A stretch of 64,000 nucleotides of DNA. Origin: Stenotrophomonas sp. ASS1 (GTDB taxonomy: Bacteria > Pseudomonadota > Gammaproteobacteria > Xanthomonadales > Xanthomonadaceae). Shown piece by piece: positions 45,337 through 55,650 of this stretch (the stretch's first letter is position 1; every line of letters begins with the position of its first letter). The notes under the pieces are model-generated. The model did not search any database, was not told the origin of the DNA, and saw nothing but the letters and a program-made list of their open reading frames with translations. The position numbers and the translations under genes are program-made. The DNA lies in NCBI RefSeq assembly GCF_004346925.1, contig NZ_CP031167.1:3740001-3804000 (forward strand). Direction: 5' to 3'.

Positions 45337-46782
45337 TCAGCAATCCATCCTGCCATGCGCACTGCCTTCGTCGTCGAGCACGTGCGCATGCAGGATCACC
45401 TGGTTGCGACCGGCACGCTTGGCGGCGTACAGGCCGGCATCGGCATCCGCCAGCAACTGATCGGCGCTGGCCAGAGCCGGCGGGTGCAGGTAGCCCACGC
45501 CGATGCTGATACTGACCGACCCTTCCGGCAGTGGCAGCGCCGCCACCGCCTCACGCAGGCGCTCGGCCAGCGCCAGCACGCCCGACAGCGGGCTTCCGGG
45601 CACGATCACCGCAAATTCCTCGCCGCCGTAACGGGCAACACTGTCACCGGCACGGCCTGCACTGATCTTCAGGACCGTGGCCACGGCCTGCAGGCAGCGG
45701 TCCCCGGCCGGATGTCCGTGGCGGTCGTTGAAGACCTTGAAATGGTCGATGTCCAGCAACAGCAGCCCCAGCTCGCTGCCGCTGCGCCGCGCACGGTTCC
45801 ATTCCGCCAGCAGCAGTGCATCGAACTCGCGCCGGTTGGCCACACCGGTCAGGCCATCCTGCCGAGCGAGCTGGTCCAGCGATGCCTGCCGTTCCATCAG
45901 GTCCACCTGCAACAGGATGCTGCGCACGCCGAAGCCCAGCGTTGCCACCACGAAGCCAGTGACCGCCAGCGGCCGCGCATGATCAACCACCAGGGTACCG
46001 ACCACCAGCAGCAGCAATGGCAGGATCATCGGCCCCGCCGCCTGCACCGTTCTGCCCAGCCTCGGGTGCATCACGAACGTCGGCGCGGGCGCCTGGCTCA
46101 TCGCCAGCAACGCCAGCAGCAGGAACGGCAGGTCGATCAGCAGATCGTTGTAGGCACCGAAGGACTGTTCCGAGGTGTAGTGGTTGATGTAGTACGCCAC
46201 CATCAGGTAGCCCACCGCGTAGATCGCCAGCGCGCGGAAGAAGTTGCGCCGCTCCGGAACGTCGCCCACCAGCCAGCGCACCACCGCGAACCCGGCAATG
46301 CACAGATTCTGGATATCGAACATGCGCTGCATGTTGGACAACGCGTGGTCGTCGATGTCGACGCGCGCGGCGAACGACTGCGCATGCACGAAGAACAGCA
46401 CGCCCAGCAACGCGGCCATCGCCGCGTCGATCAGGCTGATGCTCAGCCGCTCGCGGCGTGCACGGGCCAGGATGAACACCAGCGGCACGCCGTACAGCAC
46501 ATACAGGAACAGGCTGGCCTGCGGCGTGACATCGGCACGGCCGGCACCGAGCGCATCGATCATGTTGACGGCCATGCCACCCGCCCAGAGCAGCAGCGCC
46601 AGGGCGGTGGCGCGCCAGCCGAGCGCGGCACGGTCGCGGCGCGCCCGCCACAGGCAGGCGGCTGCCGCCAGCAACGGGGCACCCGTGAGGAACCCGAAGG
46701 AACCCGCACCGGCGGGACCCGGCCACAGGGCCACGACCAGGCCGTGGCACAGCACATACAGCAGCGCCAGCACTACCGGCAT
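45337..46782 (-). CDS. Membrane diguanylate cyclase (GGDEF)
   Basis: The 481 residues have about eight hydrophobic segments in the first 300, resembling a seven-helix sensor region, then a GGDEF domain that makes cyclic di-GMP. The active site reads RYGGEEFAVIVPG, the substrate region LLLDIDHFKVFNDRHGHPAGD, and the product-inhibition I-site RxxD is present as RAGD five residues before GGEEF. All key residues are intact, so it should be active and feedback-controlled. The ATG at 46782 gives MPVVLALLYVLCHG. Confidence 0.92.
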   Translation of the reverse strand: MPVVLALLYVLCHGLVVALWPGPAGAGSFGFLTGAPLLAAAACLWRARRDRAALGWRATALALLLWAGGMAVNMIDALGAGRADVTPQASLFLYVLYGVPLVFILARARRERLSISLIDAAMAALLGVLFFVHAQSFAARVDIDDHALSNMQRMFDIQNLCIAGFAVVRWLVGDVPERRNFFRALAIYAVGYLMVAYYINHYTSEQSFGAYNDLLIDLPFLLLALLAMSQAPAPTFVMHPRLGRTVQAAGPMILPLLLLVVGTLVVDHARPLAVTGFVVATLGFGVRSILLQVDLMERQASLDQLARQDGLTGVANRREFDALLLAEWNRARRSGSELGLLLLDIDHFKVFNDRHGHPAGDRCLQAVATVLKISAGRAGDSVARYGGEEFAVIVPGSPLSGVLALAERLREAVAALPLPEGSVSISIGVGYLHPPALASADQLLADADAGLYAAKRAGRNQVILHAHVLDDEGSAHGRMDC

Positions 46783-46885
46783 GCATCCCCCGATCCGCAA
46801 GGCCGTATGGGCGCACGATAGCCCCGCCCGCGCCACGGCCACGTGATCCAATACGGCAATACGACACTTCGCGTGCCCCGCCATG

Positions 46886-46959
46886 GGAGTGCCGGCCGCT
46901 GGCCGGCAATCCCGGGGAATCACAGGGCTGCAGGTTGCCGGCCAGCGGCCGGCACTACC
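46886..46959. repeat. SMAG-type inverted pair
   Basis: GTGCCGGCCGCTGGCCGGCA is mirrored by TGCCGGCCAGCGGCCGGCAC, with TACC at the end. It lies between the diguanylate cyclase promoter side and the fghA stop. Confidence 0.85.
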
Positions 46960-46968
46960 GGAAAGCCG

Positions 46969-47799
46969 TCAGCCGTGCAGGGCGCGGGCGTGGTGGGCGA
47001 TGTGCTCGCCGATGAAACTGGCGATGAAGTAGTAGCTGTGGTCGTAGCCCGGCTGCAGGCGCAGGGTCAGCGGATGGCCGGCGGCATCACAGGCCTGCTG
47101 CAGGCGCTGCGGTTGCAGCTGGGTCTGCAGGAATTCGTCCGCCTCGCCCTGGTCGACCAGCAACGGCAGGCGCTCAGTGGCCACGGCGACCAGTTCGCTG
47201 GCATCCCACTGCGCCCAGTCCGCCGGGTTGTCGCCCAGGTAGGCGTGGAAGGCCTTCTGCCCCCACGGCACGTGGCTGGGCGCAACGATCGGCGAGAACG
47301 CCGACACGCTGCGGTAGCGCCCCGGGTTGCGCAGCGCGATCACCAGCGCACCGTGACCGCCCATCGAGTGGCCGCTGATGCCGCGCGCATCGGTGACCGG
47401 GAAATTCGCCTCGATCAGTGCCGGCAGTTCCTGCGCCACGTAGTCGTGCATGCGGTAGTGCTTCGCCCACGGTGCACGGGTGGCATTGAGGTAGAACCCC
47501 GCCCCCTTGCCCAGGTCATAGCTCTCGGCATCGGCCACGTCATCGCCGCGTGGGCTGGTATCGGGCGCGACGATGATCACGCCATGCTCGGCCGCGTAGC
47601 GCTGCGCGCCCGCCTTGGTGATGACGTTCTGCTCGGTGCAGGTCAGCCCGCTCAGCCAGTACAGCACCGGCAGTTTCTGCGTTTCCGCCTGCGGCGGCAG
47701 GTACACGGCGAACTGCATGTCGCAGCCCAGCGTGGTGGAATGATGCCGGTAGACGTCCTGCCAGCCGCCGAAACAGGCGCGGTGTTCAATACGTTCCAT
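46969..47799 (-). CDS. fghA: S-formylglutathione hydrolase
   Basis: The 276 residues belong to the esterase D family and convert S-formylglutathione to formate and glutathione, the last step of glutathione-dependent formaldehyde removal. Motifs are YLPPQAETQKLPVLYWLSG, TNKAG-like TKAGAQRYAAEHG, the nucleophile serine in ISGHSMGGHGAL, and the Asp/His pair (DQGEADEFL, PGYDHSYYFI). It is the last gene of the frmR operon. Confidence 0.95.
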   Translation of the reverse strand: MERIEHRACFGGWQDVYRHHSTTLGCDMQFAVYLPPQAETQKLPVLYWLSGLTCTEQNVITKAGAQRYAAEHGVIIVAPDTSPRGDDVADAESYDLGKGAGFYLNATRAPWAKHYRMHDYVAQELPALIEANFPVTDARGISGHSMGGHGALVIALRNPGRYRSVSAFSPIVAPSHVPWGQKAFHAYLGDNPADWAQWDASELVAVATERLPLLVDQGEADEFLQTQLQPQRLQQACDAAGHPLTLRLQPGYDHSYYFIASFIGEHIAHHARALHG

Positions 47800-47840
47800 G
47801 GTGCTCTCCTGCGCGGCGCGTCAGCGCACGCGTGCTTCTG

Positions 47841-47863
47841 GTAGATGCCGACCTTGGTCGGCT
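47841..47863. repeat. SMAG-type palindrome
   Basis: GTAGATGCCGACCTTGGTCG is a single GTAG-headed palindrome between fghA and the YqcC-like gene, touching the stop codon of the latter. Confidence 0.6.
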
Positions 47864-48222
47864 TATCCACGCGCGGCGTGGATGCCTTTGTTGATCCGTT
47901 CATCCAGCTGCGCCAGCAGGCGCAGCAACGATTCGACGCCAGGCTGGCCATCAAGATTGCGCCAGGCCGCCACGGCCACATCGCTGCGCGGCGGCCACTG
48001 ACCGGCCGCGCGCGCCTCATGAAGGCGCGGCAGGAATACCTGCGCAAGCCACTGCTCGAACGGCATGCCATCGTCGCTGCCGAAGGCCGAGGTCACCGCA
48101 CGCGGTGGCCCCACCTCCCCCACTACCCAGCCAAGCGCACGCAACGCCTGCTCGATCGGAACCACCAGAGCCGCGCGCGGGTCTTCCGCACGCGGCCGGC
48201 GCAGGGCATCAAGCCAGCCCAT
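47863..48222 (-). CDS. YqcC-like (DUF446) protein inside the formaldehyde operon
   Basis: The 119 residues contain the YqcC-type block PFEQWLAQVFLPRLHEA, with GVESLLRLLAQLDERIN near the C-terminus. YqcC is a small helical protein of unknown role. It lies eight bases downstream of frmA and ahead of fghA, so it is co-transcribed with formaldehyde detoxification genes, an unusual place for it. The start MGWLDALRR at 48222 is used. Confidence 0.7.
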   Translation of the reverse strand: MGWLDALRRPRAEDPRAALVVPIEQALRALGWVVGEVGPPRAVTSAFGSDDGMPFEQWLAQVFLPRLHEARAAGQWPPRSDVAVAAWRNLDGQPGVESLLRLLAQLDERINKGIHAARG

Positions 48223-48230
48223 GACGCGGC

Positions 48231-49674
<1,444 letters not shown>

Positions 49675-49693
49675 GGCGGGGCCACCTCGGAAC

Positions 49694-49712
49694 TATACTG
49701 GGGGATAGTATA
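49694..49712. promoter_or_regulatory. FrmR/RcnR-type operator
   Basis: TATACTGGGGGATAGTATA is an AT-rich inverted repeat around a G-tract, the same layout as the TACT-G6-N-AGTA sites of the RcnR/FrmR family. It lies 20 bases upstream of frmR and about 175 bases upstream of the divergent TonB receptor gene. Confidence 0.8.
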
Positions 49713-49886
49713 CACACAGGGGCGAATGAAGCCATCTGGTGCTGCCGAGGCATGCCCCAGGGACAGATCAGCCCAGAATATGAATGAACAATAAATGGAT
49801 TCATTTGTTACTTTTTCATGACGTAGGGTGCCTGCCTTCCGCCCGCGTTTACCCCCGAGTCACATTGGCGTGACCAGGGAGAAATC

Positions 49887-52800
49887 ATGTACCGACCGTT
49901 GTTCGCCCGCAGTCGCTTGTCTGTCGCGCTGGGTTCGGCATTGGTGCTGGTGGCCGCCGCACCGGCCATGGCGCAGCAGGCCGCCACGCAGGAACAGAAG
50001 GCCGAGCCCGCCAGCAGCAAGACCCCCGTGCAGCTGGACCGGATGACCGTCACCGGCTCGCGCATCTACCGCGCCGGTTTCGACACGCTCGAGCCCGCCG
50101 CGGTGGTCAGCCGTGAATCGATCGAGAACTATGGCGACACCAACCTCATCGATGCCCTGACCCGGATTCCCGGGGTCAGTGCCGGCGTCAGTTCGCGCGG
50201 CGACCAGGCCGGCTTCGGTGCAGGCGTAAACTTCGCCAGCAAGTTCGGGCTGGGCAGCAATCGCCTGCTGACCCTGGTCAATGGACGCCGCTTCGTCACC
50301 TCTACGCCGCCCACCATCTTCGGAGCCGGCGGCGGCTCGGGCATCCAGGTCGACATGAACGCAATTCCCAGCGTCATGGTGCAACGCATTGAAAGCCTGA
50401 GCGTTGGCGGTGCCCCCACCTATGGCTCGGATGCGATCTCCGGCGTCAACAACATCATCCTGCGCGACCGGTTCGAGGGTGCCGAAGTCGAACTGGGCTA
50501 CGGCAGGACCAGCAAGAACGACAACGAGCGCTACTCCTGGTCGGCCATCTTCGGTACCGACTTCGCTGATGGCCGTGGCCACATCGTGGTGGCGGCGGAA
50601 CTGGACAATGCCGATGGGGTGAACGCGCTGCAACGCGATTTCTACCGCCAGGGCTACAGCCTGCAGGCCAATCCCACGGCGGCCAATGCCACTGCCCAGC
50701 CCCTGCGCCGGCCGACCAATGATGGCCGCATCGACGGCAGCATTCCGTTCAACACCGGGCCCCGCGATGGTATCCCCGACCAGGTCTGGATCCGCAACCG
50801 GCGCATTGCCAGCATGACCTTCGGTGGCCTGGTGATGCCGGCCACCGGCAGCTACACGCGCAACGGCCTGGGCGACATCCTTGGCTTCGGCCCGAACAAA
50901 GACAAACTGTGGCAGTTCAACAACGAGGGCAAGCTGGTCGAGTTCAATCCCGGCACCAGCTACGCGGGCGGCAACGCCTCCGGCGGTGACGGCCTGAACC
51001 TGTTCGAGACGGTGCCGCTGATCGCCGACCTCGAACGACGCTCGGTATTCTCCACCGGCAGCTTCGACTTCACCGACAACGTGCGCGGCTTCTTCGAACT
51101 TTCGCGATACGAAGCGACCGCCCGCGAAACCCTCGACCAGAACGTCTACAACGCGGTGTCCTTCGGCAATGCGCGCCTGGATGGCGGCGGTACCGCCAGC
51201 GGTGCACTGACCTTCAGCGCCAGCAATCCGTTCCTCAGTGCGGAAACCCGCAAGATCCTCGCCGACAACGGCATCACCTCGTTCCGCCTGTCGCGATCTT
51301 CGCGCGACCTGTCGATGAACAACGCCAGCACCGAGACCCGCCTGACCCGTGCGGTGCTCGGCCTGAACGGCTTCTTCGAGGTCGGAAAACGCAGCTTCAA
51401 CTGGGAAGCCAGCGTCACCCACGGCCGCGGTGACTTCGACTACCTCGGCACCGGCCTGATCCAGCAGAACTTCATCAATGCGATCAACGTCACCACCGAC
51501 GCCAGCGGGCGCATCATCTGTGATGCCACCCGCCCGGGCACCACGGCCGATGCGAACTGCCGCCCGCTGAATCTGTTCGGCGAGAACCAGGCGTCGCGCG
51601 AAGCCCTGGACTATGTCTCCACCCGGACCGTGGCCAAGGCGCAGACCCGCCAGACCGTCATCAATGCGTCGGTATCCGGCGGCCTGTTCGATCTTCCCGG
51701 CGGCGAGCTGTCCGCAGCGGCCGGCTTCGAACACCGCCGCGAAGAAGGCTCCTTCACCCCCAGCGAGTACCAGCGCCTAGGCCAGGGCCGTTCGGTGCCG
51801 ACCCAGGCGGCCGAGGGCAAGTACCACACCAACGAAGTGTTCGCCGAAGTGCTGGCACCGCTGTTCAATCCCGACTGGGATATCCCGGGCCTGCATCGCC
51901 TGGATCTGACCGCCAAGTTCCGCCGCGTCGACAACTCCGTCGCCGGCGCGTTCAATGCGTTCACCTACGGCATCCAGTACGAACCGATCGCCGGCCTGCA
52001 GCTGCGCGGCAACAAGACCCAGTCACTGCGCGCGCCCTCCATCGCCGAGCTCTACACCACCCAGCAGCCGGCCTACTACAACATCCCGGAAGTGTGCTCG
52101 CTGGACAACATCAGCGGCGGCTCAAATCCGGCGGTGCGTCGCCGCAACTGCGAGGCGTTCTTCGCCGCCTACCCGGGTGCCGATCCGAACACCTTCCGCC
52201 AGCAGCCGACCAATACGCTGGGTTCGACCAACGGCAGCACCCGCCTGCAGAACGAAACGGCGAAGTCGTGGACGGCCGGCATCGTGTTCGCGCCGGAATG
52301 GATCCCGGGCCTGCGCGTCGCCGCCGACTGGTATGACATCAAGATCAACAACGTGATCACGTCGCTGAGCGCCAACGACATCATCACCGGTTGCTTCGAC
52401 ACTGCCGACTTCAACGCCGCCAACGTCCCCAACGCCAACCGCTTCTGCAGCCTGGTGACGCGTGATCCGAACACCGGCGTGGCTACCAGCATCAAGACCG
52501 AGTATGGCAACGGCCCGGTGCTGATGTTCCGTGGCTGGACCGCCGAAGTCGGCTACCGTTGGGACCTGTCGCGCTTCGGCGTACTGGACCTGGACTTCTA
52601 CGGCTACATGCCGAAGAACCGTGGCCAGGCCGCGAACCGGGACGTGCCGTTCGTCGAACAGGCGGGCAGCTTCAACGAGCCCAAGCGCCAGTTCCGTTGG
52701 ACGGCCCAGCATCGCATCGGCAACTGGAACTACGGCGTGGCCTCCAACTACACCAGCCGCGCCCAGTACACGATGACCGATACCCCGGAAAGCCGTCAGT

Positions 52801-52976
52801 ACTTCTACCGCGACAGCTGGACCACCTGGGACGCCAACGTCACCTACCGCATCACCGACGCCGCGCGCGTGACGTTGTCGGTGATCAACGTGGGCGATGA
52901 CATCGGGCCGTTCCCGTATGTACTGGATGCACTGGGCCGTCGCTACATGGCCAGCCTGCGCTACAACTTCAAGTAG
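49887..52976 (+). CDS. Large TonB-dependent outer-membrane receptor
   Basis: The 1029 residues have a signal peptide (LSVALGSALVLVAAAPAMA) and a plug with LDRMTVTGSRIYRAGFDTLE, LIDALTRIPGVSAGV and LLTLVNGRRFV. The very long barrel contains NETAKSWTAGIVF (a TonB-receptor mark) and ends YMASLRYNFK. The length and the GSRI box are those of the iron-independent carbohydrate/peptide-type receptors common in Xanthomonadaceae, but the substrate is not shown. It is divergent from frmR and shares an intergenic region of 212 bases that contains the FrmR operator and an AATGAA/TTCATT inverted pair (49783-49805). Confidence 0.9.
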   Translation: MYRPLFARSRLSVALGSALVLVAAAPAMAQQAATQEQKAEPASSKTPVQLDRMTVTGSRIYRAGFDTLEPAAVVSRESIENYGDTNLIDALTRIPGVSAGVSSRGDQAGFGAGVNFASKFGLGSNRLLTLVNGRRFVTSTPPTIFGAGGGSGIQVDMNAIPSVMVQRIESLSVGGAPTYGSDAISGVNNIILRDRFEGAEVELGYGRTSKNDNERYSWSAIFGTDFADGRGHIVVAAELDNADGVNALQRDFYRQGYSLQANPTAANATAQPLRRPTNDGRIDGSIPFNTGPRDGIPDQVWIRNRRIASMTFGGLVMPATGSYTRNGLGDILGFGPNKDKLWQFNNEGKLVEFNPGTSYAGGNASGGDGLNLFETVPLIADLERRSVFSTGSFDFTDNVRGFFELSRYEATARETLDQNVYNAVSFGNARLDGGGTASGALTFSASNPFLSAETRKILADNGITSFRLSRSSRDLSMNNASTETRLTRAVLGLNGFFEVGKRSFNWEASVTHGRGDFDYLGTGLIQQNFINAINVTTDASGRIICDATRPGTTADANCRPLNLFGENQASREALDYVSTRTVAKAQTRQTVINASVSGGLFDLPGGELSAAAGFEHRREEGSFTPSEYQRLGQGRSVPTQAAEGKYHTNEVFAEVLAPLFNPDWDIPGLHRLDLTAKFRRVDNSVAGAFNAFTYGIQYEPIAGLQLRGNKTQSLRAPSIAELYTTQQPAYYNIPEVCSLDNISGGSNPAVRRRNCEAFFAAYPGADPNTFRQQPTNTLGSTNGSTRLQNETAKSWTAGIVFAPEWIPGLRVAADWYDIKINNVITSLSANDIITGCFDTADFNAANVPNANRFCSLVTRDPNTGVATSIKTEYGNGPVLMFRGWTAEVGYRWDLSRFGVLDLDFYGYMPKNRGQAANRDVPFVEQAGSFNEPKRQFRWTAQHRIGNWNYGVASNYTSRAQYTMTDTPESRQYFYRDSWTTWDANVTYRITDAARVTLSVINVGDDIGPFPYVLDALGRRYMASLRYNFK

Positions 52977-52998
52977 GCCTGGCGCAGCGTTTCCACAG

Positions 52999-53023
52999 GC
53001 GGGGCCCGGTGTACGGGCCCCGC
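52999..53023. terminator. Bidirectional hairpin between convergent genes
   Basis: GCGGGGCCCG pairs with CGGGCCCCGC over GTGTA. It ends one base before the stop codon of the LysR gene. Confidence 0.7.
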
Positions 53024-53938
53024 TCAATCAAACAGACCTTGTTCCGCCAACCGGGTCAGCTCATCCACCACGTAGCGCACCTTCGGCCGCAGGTGGCGCG
53101 TCGGTGGCCACAGCGCATGGATGTCGATGTGCCGCTGCATGTGTTCGTCCAGCACCGATTGCAGCACGCCGGAATCCAGATGGCGGCGCACCAGTGAAAT
53201 GGGCATCTGGCAGATGCCGAGGCCGGCGATGGCCGCTTCGATCACCGCGTCGCCATCATTGAGTTGATAGGGCGCACTGGGAATGAACGTTCCCTCGTCC
53301 TCCTCGCTGCCGATCCGCCACCAGATCGGTTGCCCGTGGCGGAAGCCGACGATGCTGCGGTGCTGCGCCAGTTCCTGCACCGTGCGCGGCACGCCATGCG
53401 CCTGCAGGTACGCCGGCGATGCGCAGGTGACCAGGCGCTGGCGCCCCAGCCGGCGCGCGACCAGGTGCTCGGCCTGGTGCAGCCCACCGAAACGGATCAG
53501 CAGATCGATGCCCTCTTCGACCGGATCGACGAAGTGATCGGTGAAGGTCATCGTCAACTGCAGGTCCGGATACTGCCGGCACAACCGCAGCAGCACCGGC
53601 AGCACCACCAGCCGCCCGAACGAGGACGGCATGTCGATGCGCAGCCGCCCGCTGGGCAGGCCCGCCGAACCCAGACAGGCCTCGGCCGCGGAGATTTCTT
53701 CCAGCGCCGCCGCACAGGAGGCGTAGTACGCCTCGCCATCAGTGGTCAGTGCGATGCGCCGCGTAGTGCGATGGAACAGGCGCACCCCCAGCCGCGCTTC
53801 CAGACGGGCGATGGCCTTGCCCACCGCCGAGCGCGAGATGCCCAGCGCGTCTGCCGCCTCGGTGAAGCTGCCCGAGCGTGCGGTCGTGACGAACGTGACC
53901 AGGCCATTCAAGGATTCCAGCGGCAGCATCGTTCGCAC
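53024..53938 (-). CDS. LysR-family regulator, divergent from OYE reductase
   Basis: The 304 residues have the helix-turn-helix GSFTEAADALGISRSAVGKAI followed by a LysR substrate domain (LRIDMPSSFGRLVVLP). It is probably the activator or repressor of the divergently placed alkene reductase. The region between them contains a perfect inverted repeat at 53945-53961. The inducer is unknown; electrophilic quinones or enones would fit. Confidence 0.92.
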   Translation of the reverse strand: MRTMLPLESLNGLVTFVTTARSGSFTEAADALGISRSAVGKAIARLEARLGVRLFHRTTRRIALTTDGEAYYASCAAALEEISAAEACLGSAGLPSGRLRIDMPSSFGRLVVLPVLLRLCRQYPDLQLTMTFTDHFVDPVEEGIDLLIRFGGLHQAEHLVARRLGRQRLVTCASPAYLQAHGVPRTVQELAQHRSIVGFRHGQPIWWRIGSEEDEGTFIPSAPYQLNDGDAVIEAAIAGLGICQMPISLVRRHLDSGVLQSVLDEHMQRHIDIHALWPPTRHLRPKVRYVVDELTRLAEQGLFD

Positions 53939-53944
53939 CCCATT

Positions 53945-53961
53945 GGGGACAAATAGTCCCC
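53945..53961. promoter_or_regulatory. Candidate operator of the LysR/OYE pair
   Basis: GGGGACAAATAGTCCCC is a perfect 6-bp inverted repeat with a five-base spacer, seven bases upstream of the LysR start codon and about 100 bases upstream of the reductase. Confidence 0.55.
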
Positions 53962-54058
53962 CACCAAGGGAGATCGAAGCGCTTTATGCGCCCGCATGTC
54001 AACTCCATCCTGTGTGCATCGCGCCGCTGGCGCTCTTCCCCGCACCGAGATGACCAAC

Positions 54059-55162
54059 ATGACCACCGCCCTCTTTCGCCCGTTCGACCTGACAGGCATC
54101 GCCCTGCGCAACCGCATCGCGATGGCCCCGATGACCCGTGCCCGCAACCCCGGCTCGGTCGCCAATGAGCTCACCGCGCAGTACTACCGGCAGCGTGCCA
54201 GCGCCGGCCTGATCATCAGCGAAGGCACGCCGGTCTCGCCGCAGGGCCAGGGCTACATCGACGTGCCGGGTATCTGGTCGGCCGAGCAGGTGGCCGGGTG
54301 GAAGCTCGTCACCGAGGCGGTGCATGCCGCGCAGGGCACGATCTTCGCCCAGCTCTGGCACGTCGGCCGCATGTCGCATTCCTCGCTGCAGCCTGAGGGC
54401 GGACAACCGGTCAGCGCCGGTACCCGCCCGGTGGCCAGCGCACCGAAGAACACCTCGTTCGTCTATCTGGACGACGGCAGCCGCGGCCATGCCGATCCCA
54501 CCCCGGCACGTGCACTGGAGACTGCGGAGATCCCCGGCATCATCGACGACTTCGTACGCGGGGCGGACAACGCCATTGCCGCCGGCTTCGACGGCATCGA
54601 ACTGCATGCCGCCAACGGCTACCTGTTCGAGCAGTTCCTCAACCCGCTCATCAACGAACGCGAGGACCGCTACGGCGGCTCATTGCCGAACCGTGCGCGG
54701 TTGATCCTGGAGACGGTGGATGCGATGGCCCAGCGCATCGGCGCCCACCGCATCGGCGTGCGCCTGGCACCGAACAACCTCACCTTCGACATGCCGTACT
54801 ACCCCGACAACGAGGCCACCTATCTGTACCTGGCCGAGGAACTGGGCAAGCGCGGGCTGGCCTATGTGCATCTCAACGACAACCTGCAGGCGGGGCAGTC
54901 GGTGCTGGGCGAGGCGTTCCTGCAGCAGTTCAAGCAGGTCTACGGTGGCACGTTGATCCTGGCCGGTGGCATGACCCGCGAACGCGCCCTGCAGCTGGTC
55001 GAGGCCGGCACCATCGACCTGGCCGCATTCGGCCAGCCGTTCATCGCCAACCCGGATCTGGTCGAACGCCTGCAGCACAACGTCGCGCTGGCCACGCCCG
55101 ACCGCAATACCTATTACGGTGGCGGCGAGGCCGGCTACCTCGATTACCCGCGCGCGCAGTAG
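54059..55162 (+). CDS. nemA: Old yellow enzyme family alkene reductase (NemA type)
   Basis: The 367-residue FMN-dependent oxidoreductase reduces activated C=C bonds, nitro compounds or maleimides. Visible are LFRPFDLTGIALRNRIAMAPMTRA, the catalytic-site FDGIELHAANGYLFEQFLNP with the His/Asn pair, DRYGGSLPNRARLILE, and LAGGMTRERALQLVEAG. The start MTTALF at 54059 is preceded by GAGATGA; 54050 is an alternative. The stop TAG lies in a GTAG repeat head. Confidence 0.92.
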   Translation: MTTALFRPFDLTGIALRNRIAMAPMTRARNPGSVANELTAQYYRQRASAGLIISEGTPVSPQGQGYIDVPGIWSAEQVAGWKLVTEAVHAAQGTIFAQLWHVGRMSHSSLQPEGGQPVSAGTRPVASAPKNTSFVYLDDGSRGHADPTPARALETAEIPGIIDDFVRGADNAIAAGFDGIELHAANGYLFEQFLNPLINEREDRYGGSLPNRARLILETVDAMAQRIGAHRIGVRLAPNNLTFDMPYYPDNEATYLYLAEELGKRGLAYVHLNDNLQAGQSVLGEAFLQQFKQVYGGTLILAGGMTRERALQLVEAGTIDLAAFGQPFIANPDLVERLQHNVALATPDRNTYYGGGEAGYLDYPRAQ

Positions 55163-55182
55163 AGCCACGCGATGCGTGGATG
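55159..55182. repeat. GTAG-headed palindrome at nemA stop
   Basis: GTAGAGCCACGCGATGCGTGG: the TAG within the GTAG is the nemA stop codon. The same sub-type occurs at 57081-57117 and 57836-57874. Confidence 0.55.
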
Positions 55183-55221
55183 CGGGCGTACACTGCCCAC
55201 CCGCATCCACCGGATCTGGCC

Positions 55222-55638
55222 ATGGATACGCCCACCGCATCGTTCATCGTCAACCTCGATGTCCCCGATCTTGCCGCTGCCGAGGACTTCTACATCCGAG
55301 TCTTCGGCCTGCGCATCGGGCGCCGTCTAGGCCCAGGCGCCGTGGAGCTGCTCGGTGGGCCAACGCCGCTGTACCTGCTGCAGAACGAGGCCGGCAGCGC
55401 CGCCACCGAAGACGGCGACGTGCGCGACTACGAGCGCCATTGGACGCCGCTGCACCTGGACTGGGTGGTGGATGACATCGAAGCCGCACTGGTCCGTGCG
55501 GTTGCGGCCGGGGCGACGCTTGAGCAGCCTGTGCGCGAGCGCCGCTGGGGCCGCATCGCCGTGCTGGCCGATCCGTTCGGGCATGGCTTCTGCCTGATCC
55601 AGTTCAGCGGCGAAGGCTACAACGCGCTGGTCGAATGA
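55222..55638 (+). CDS. VOC-superfamily (glyoxalase-like) protein
   Basis: The 138 residues show the paired beta-alpha-beta modules of the vicinal oxygen chelate fold: FIVNLDVPDLAAAEDFYIRV at the start, LHLDWVVDDIEAALVRAVAAG in the middle, and VLADPFGHGFCLIQF at the end. The VOC fold is used in glyoxalases, dioxygenases and resistance proteins; the metal-ligand set cannot be assigned with certainty here. It is a single transcription unit after nemA. Confidence 0.87.
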   Translation: MDTPTASFIVNLDVPDLAAAEDFYIRVFGLRIGRRLGPGAVELLGGPTPLYLLQNEAGSAATEDGDVRDYERHWTPLHLDWVVDDIEAALVRAVAAGATLEQPVRERRWGRIAVLADPFGHGFCLIQFSGEGYNALVE

Positions 55639-55650
55639 CCGGTGCGCCGT

